From Pectobacterium sp013449375 (GTDB taxonomy: Bacteria; Pseudomonadota; Gammaproteobacteria; Enterobacterales; Enterobacteriaceae), in the NCBI RefSeq assembly GCF_048593165.1, contig NZ_CP184271.1: 64,000 nt of DNA. The stretch is one strand, 5' to 3'. The notes below the pieces were generated by a model, which was not told where the DNA came from, did not search any database, and saw only the letters and a program-made list of their open reading frames with translations. The position numbers were made by a program, and so were the translations under genes. Positions within the stretch are counted from its first letter, which is position 1, and every line of letters starts with the position of its first letter. Shown here piece after piece: positions 61,173 through 64,000 of this stretch.

Positions 61173-61355
61173 ATGAAATCAACTGACCTGATAAAGGAGC
61201 TGGCAGCGGCAGGTTGTGAGTGCAAACGGCATAATGGCGGAAGCCACCAAATATGGTGGTCACCCATTACTGGAAAAACGTTTCCGGTGCCGCATCCCAA
61301 AAAGGATTTACCACTTGGAACTGTCAAATCCATCAAAAAAATGGCGGGGATTTAA
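61173..61355 (+). CDS. hicA: HicA toxin (mRNA interferase)
   Basis: HicA is a small RNA-cleaving toxin with a double-stranded-RNA-binding-like fold. The 60 residues read MKSTDLIKELAAAGCECKRH, then GGSHQIWW, with the catalytic histidine (His25), and end KSIKKMAGI. The ATG at 61173 has AGGAGG five bases before it, and the length is typical. hicB follows after 22 bases. The family is widespread in enterobacteria. Confidence 0.94.
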   Translation: MKSTDLIKELAAAGCECKRHNGGSHQIWWSPITGKTFPVPHPKKDLPLGTVKSIKKMAGI

Positions 61356-61367
61356 TCCCCGCCTTTT
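61343..61367 (+). terminator. Terminator-like hairpin between hicA and hicB
   Basis: GGCGGGGAT / ATCCCCGCC is a nine-base perfect stem over the last codons and stop of hicA, followed by TTTT. It would end or slow transcription between the two genes, so the toxin and antitoxin might be made in unequal amounts. Confidence 0.75.
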
Positions 61368-61377
61368 CGGAGGCAAT

Positions 61378-61809
61378 ATGTTTTTTTCAGTCGGTGTGGA
61401 AACGCCAAAAGATGATGCTACGGCATATGGGCTGATCGTTCCGGCATTGTGTACTGATGATTACGGCTGTTTCTCTGCGGCTGACAGCCAGCAGGATATC
61501 GCACGCATGGCGCGGGAAGCGATTTTAGCCCTTATTGATGAAGCGGTGAGTCGCGGAAATCTGGACATTAAGCGACTTAATGATGCTGGGCATCTGATCT
61601 ATGCGACGATGCCTGATTTTGCGGACTATGATAGTTGGTTTGTGCTGGATGTGGATCTATCGGCTTTTGAAGGAAAGCCACAGCGATTGAACATTTCACT
61701 TCCTGATACGTTGATACAGCGTATTGATAATCGCGTGCGAGAGCAGCCGGGTACTTATCGCGATCGCAGCCACTTTTTGGCAGAAGCTGCACGCCATGAG
61801 CTGGAGTGA
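61378..61809 (+). CDS. hicB: HicB antitoxin
   Basis: HicB neutralises HicA and represses the operon. The 143 residues have an RNase H-like N-terminal part (MFFSVGVETPKDDATAYGLIVPAL) that holds the toxin. The C-terminal ribbon-helix-helix DNA-binding part is visible as RLNISLPDTLIQRIDNRVRE (about 98-118). ATG 61378 lies 7 bases after CGGAGG; a longer open frame to the left overlaps hicA in another frame and is not used. Confidence 0.92.
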   Translation: MFFSVGVETPKDDATAYGLIVPALCTDDYGCFSAADSQQDIARMAREAILALIDEAVSRGNLDIKRLNDAGHLIYATMPDFADYDSWFVLDVDLSAFEGKPQRLNISLPDTLIQRIDNRVREQPGTYRDRSHFLAEAARHELE

Positions 61810-61868
61810 GCCTGGTTAGATAGGTCTGGTTGCAGGCGATAAAAACCGCGACGATTTTCGGAAAGGCC

Positions 61869-61901
61869 AAACGCGGCGCGCTGTTGAGACGCGCCGCGTT
61901 T
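61869..61901. terminator. Bidirectional terminator hicB / copA
   Basis: Perfect 12-base stem AAACGCGGCGCG / CGCGCCGCGTTT with a 9-base loop, between convergent genes. Confidence 0.75.
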
Positions 61902-61904
61902 GTA

Positions 61905-64000
61905 TTACTCACTTTTAGGTTTAAAGCGCAGCAGGCGGTTGGCGTTGCTGACAACCGTGATGGAGGAGAGCGCCATGGCGGCACCGGCGACCACCGGGCT
62001 GAGTAGTGCCCCCGTCAGCGGGTAAAGTACGCCCGCGGCAATCGGGATCCCCAACGAGTTATAGATAAATGCGCCCAGCAGGTTCTGCTTCATGTTGCGC
62101 AGCGTGGCATTGGAGAGCGCCAGCGCATCGGCGACCCCATGCAGGCTGTGGCGCATCAGCGTGATGGCGGCGGTTTCAATCGCAATATCGCTGCCGCCGC
62201 CCATCGCAATGCCGACATCGGCCTGCGCCAGCGCGGGCGCATCGTTGATGCCATCACCAATCATCGCCACGCGTTTGCCTTGAGTCTGTAGCTTTTTGAT
62301 GGCTTCGGCTTTTCCGTCTGGCAGCACCCCAGCAATCACCTGGTCGATACCCGCTTCTTTAGCGATGCTCTTCGCCGTAAGCGGGTTGTCCCCTGTTAGC
62401 ATGACGAGCTGATAGCCCTGCCGATGCAGACGCTGCAAGGCGCTCACGCTATCTGCTCGCAGCGGATCGTGAATAGATAACACCGCGATGATATGACCAT
62501 TCGCCGCCAGCAATACCGGTGTGATACCGCGCTGAGCCTGTTCGTTGATCAGTGTTTCGCCTTCGGTGATATCGACCTGATGCTGTTTGAGTAGTGCCGG
62601 ATTCCCCAACAGCAGAGTGGTATCACCGATCTTGCCGCTGACGCCGAGACCGCGCAGCGTACGGAACTGCTCGGTTGGCGTGAGCGTCAGATTCTCTGCT
62701 CGTTCAAGAATCGCTTTTGCCAGCGGATGATTCGATCCCTGTTCCAACGAGGCCGCCCAAGCCAGTGCCTGTGTTTCCGTTACGTCACCGAAGGTATGAA
62801 CCGCCACAACGCGCGGCTGTCCTTCGGTTAGCGTACCGGTTTTGTCAAACACCAGTACATCCAGCTTGCTGGCCTGCTGTAAGGCATCGGCATCTCGCAC
62901 CAGCACGCCAAACTCCGCAGCACGTCCGACGCCGGAAATAATCGACATCGGCGTTGCCAGCCCAAGTGCGCAGGGGCAGGCAATGATCAGGACGGTCGTG
63001 ACGATGATGAGCGTGTAGACCATCTGCGGCTGCGGCCCAACGAAGAACCAGATCGCGCCGCTGAGAAGCGCAATAGCCACAACGACGGGCACAAACACGG
63101 CAGAGATGCGATCCGCCAACTGGCCGATAGCAGGTTTGCTGCTTTGTGCCTGTCTGACCAGCCGGATAATGCGCGACAGCGTGGTTTGATTACCAATTGC
63201 ATCCGCTCGGAAGAGAACGCTGCCGTCGGAAACCAGCGTACCCGCATGCACCGTATCGCCAGCGGTTTTGGCTTGCGGGATCGGCTCCCCGGTCAGCATC
63301 GCTTCATCCACCCAGATTTCACCTTGCAGTATCTCGCCATCGACAGGAACACGATCGCCGGTTGTCAGGCGCAGCGTCATGCCGGACTGCACAGCGGACA
63401 ACGGAATCGATTTCTCACTTTCTTCTGTCACGACGCGGGCAGTGGGCGGTGTCAAATCCAGTAACCGTTCCAGCGCCCGCGAAGAGCGTTGACGGGCGCG
63501 CTGTTCCAGTGCATGACCGAGGTTGATCAAACCGATGATCATCGCGCTAGCTTCGTAATAAAGATGGCGCGCCGCCATGGGGAAAAGATCCGGCCACAGG
63601 TTGACGGTAATGGAGTAAAGCCACGCCGCCCCCGTACCCAGTGCGACCAGCGTATCCATGGTTGCAGCACCGTTTCTCAGGCTACGCCAAGCGTTACGAT
63701 AAAAATGACTGCCAGCCAATGCCATCACCGCCAGCGTCAAAATACCGATGATGAGCCACGGCGTTTGGCTTTCTGGCGTCAGGCTCATGCTGCCGCCCAA
63801 CACACCCCACAGCATTAGTGGCACACCAAGCATTAAGCCTAGCGCGGCCTGCCATTGGAAACGGCGGATAGCCTGTTGAGAGGTTTGCTGCTGGCGTGTA
63901 CGGCGCGCTTCTTCGTCCTGAATGATTTCTGCCCCATAACCCGCTTGTTCAACGGCGGCAATCAACGCTTCCGGTTCAGCATGACCGCTGACCAACGCGC
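61905..64000 (-). CDS. copA: Copper-exporting P1B-type ATPase CopA, 5' end outside window
   Basis: CopA pumps copper(I) from the cytoplasm to the periplasm. About 698 C-terminal residues are visible. They hold the end of a heavy-metal-associated domain (VEQAGYGAEI), membrane helices and the actuator loop (LTGEPIP). The copper-binding CPC (ACPCALGLATP), phosphorylation site DKTGTLT, the SNHPLAKAI histidine-proline motif and GDGINDAPAL also follow in order. The frame is open to the window edge, so the N-terminal metal-binding domains lie outside. CueR is the expected regulator, but its promoter is not in view. Confidence 0.97.
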   Translation of the reverse strand, partial: ALVSGHAEPEALIAAVEQAGYGAEIIQDEEARRTRQQQTSQQAIRRFQWQAALGLMLGVPLMLWGVLGGSMSLTPESQTPWLIIGILTLAVMALAGSHFYRNAWRSLRNGAATMDTLVALGTGAAWLYSITVNLWPDLFPMAARHLYYEASAMIIGLINLGHALEQRARQRSSRALERLLDLTPPTARVVTEESEKSIPLSAVQSGMTLRLTTGDRVPVDGEILQGEIWVDEAMLTGEPIPQAKTAGDTVHAGTLVSDGSVLFRADAIGNQTTLSRIIRLVRQAQSSKPAIGQLADRISAVFVPVVVAIALLSGAIWFFVGPQPQMVYTLIIVTTVLIIACPCALGLATPMSIISGVGRAAEFGVLVRDADALQQASKLDVLVFDKTGTLTEGQPRVVAVHTFGDVTETQALAWAASLEQGSNHPLAKAILERAENLTLTPTEQFRTLRGLGVSGKIGDTTLLLGNPALLKQHQVDITEGETLINEQAQRGITPVLLAANGHIIAVLSIHDPLRADSVSALQRLHRQGYQLVMLTGDNPLTAKSIAKEAGIDQVIAGVLPDGKAEAIKKLQTQGKRVAMIGDGINDAPALAQADVGIAMGGGSDIAIETAAITLMRHSLHGVADALALSNATLRNMKQNLLGAFIYNSLGIPIAAGVLYPLTGALLSPVVAGAAMALSSITVVSNANRLLRFKPKSE

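Overview
The window is chromosomal DNA of an enterobacterium. It is best explained as a Pectobacterium (soft-rot Pectobacteriaceae). Gene order and protein sequences follow the cyo-ampG-tig-clpPX-lon-mdl-amtB-acrAB-dnaX-adk-ushA arc familiar from Escherichia coli. It also carries genes typical of Pectobacterium: the small regulator gene rsmS, a GH28 polygalacturonase (pehN-like) behind a KdgR-type operator, and the btsT-yjiX-yjiA cluster placed next to ushA. The genus call is inference from remembered homologues; no search was run.

Layout. 1-8300: an MFS gene cut by the window edge (yajR), the cytochrome bo3 operon cyoABCDE, then ampG and yajG, all on the minus strand. 8600-18900: bolA, trigger factor, clpP, clpX, lon, hupB, ppiD and ybaV on the plus strand, a protein folding and degradation block with sigma-32-like promoters before clpP and lon. 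18900-30500: fadM, queC, a cysteine desulfhydrase (cdsH-like), an unrecognised membrane protein, decR, the ABC pair mdlAB, glnK-amtB behind a sigma-54/NtrC control region, tesB, ybaY and ybaZ. 30590-32830: 4.5S RNA (ffs), an AT-rich stretch with a possible gene remnant, hha-tomB, and the zinc-independent ribosomal protein genes rpmJ2 and rpmE2 behind a Zur-type box. 33000-38200: the acrAB efflux operon with acrR and its 24-bp operator. 38200-47800: rsmS, priC, ybaN, apt, dnaX (with its programmed frameshift), ybaB, recR, htpG, adk and hemH. 47800-57900: ybaL, ushA, an orphan phage-tail-like protein with a discoidin-like domain, btsT, yjiX and yjiA. 58100-64000: the polygalacturonase, ybaK, ybaP, a hicAB toxin-antitoxin pair and copA, whose 5' end lies outside the window.

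Most of the window is conserved core genome. I saw no tRNA, rRNA, CRISPR array, transposase or complete prophage. The parts that depart from the core are: the 663-residue orphan at 52091-54082, which has an AT-rich centre and GC-richer ends; hicAB with a terminator-like hairpin between toxin and antitoxin; the membrane protein between cdsH and decR; the antisense reading-frame remnant against ffs; one full and one partial ERIC element; and an 18-base direct repeat (23-base period) that doubles the start of acrR and creates an out-of-frame decoy start. I do not find convincing evidence of a wholly new multi-gene system. The orphan tail-like protein is the strongest candidate for undescribed biology.
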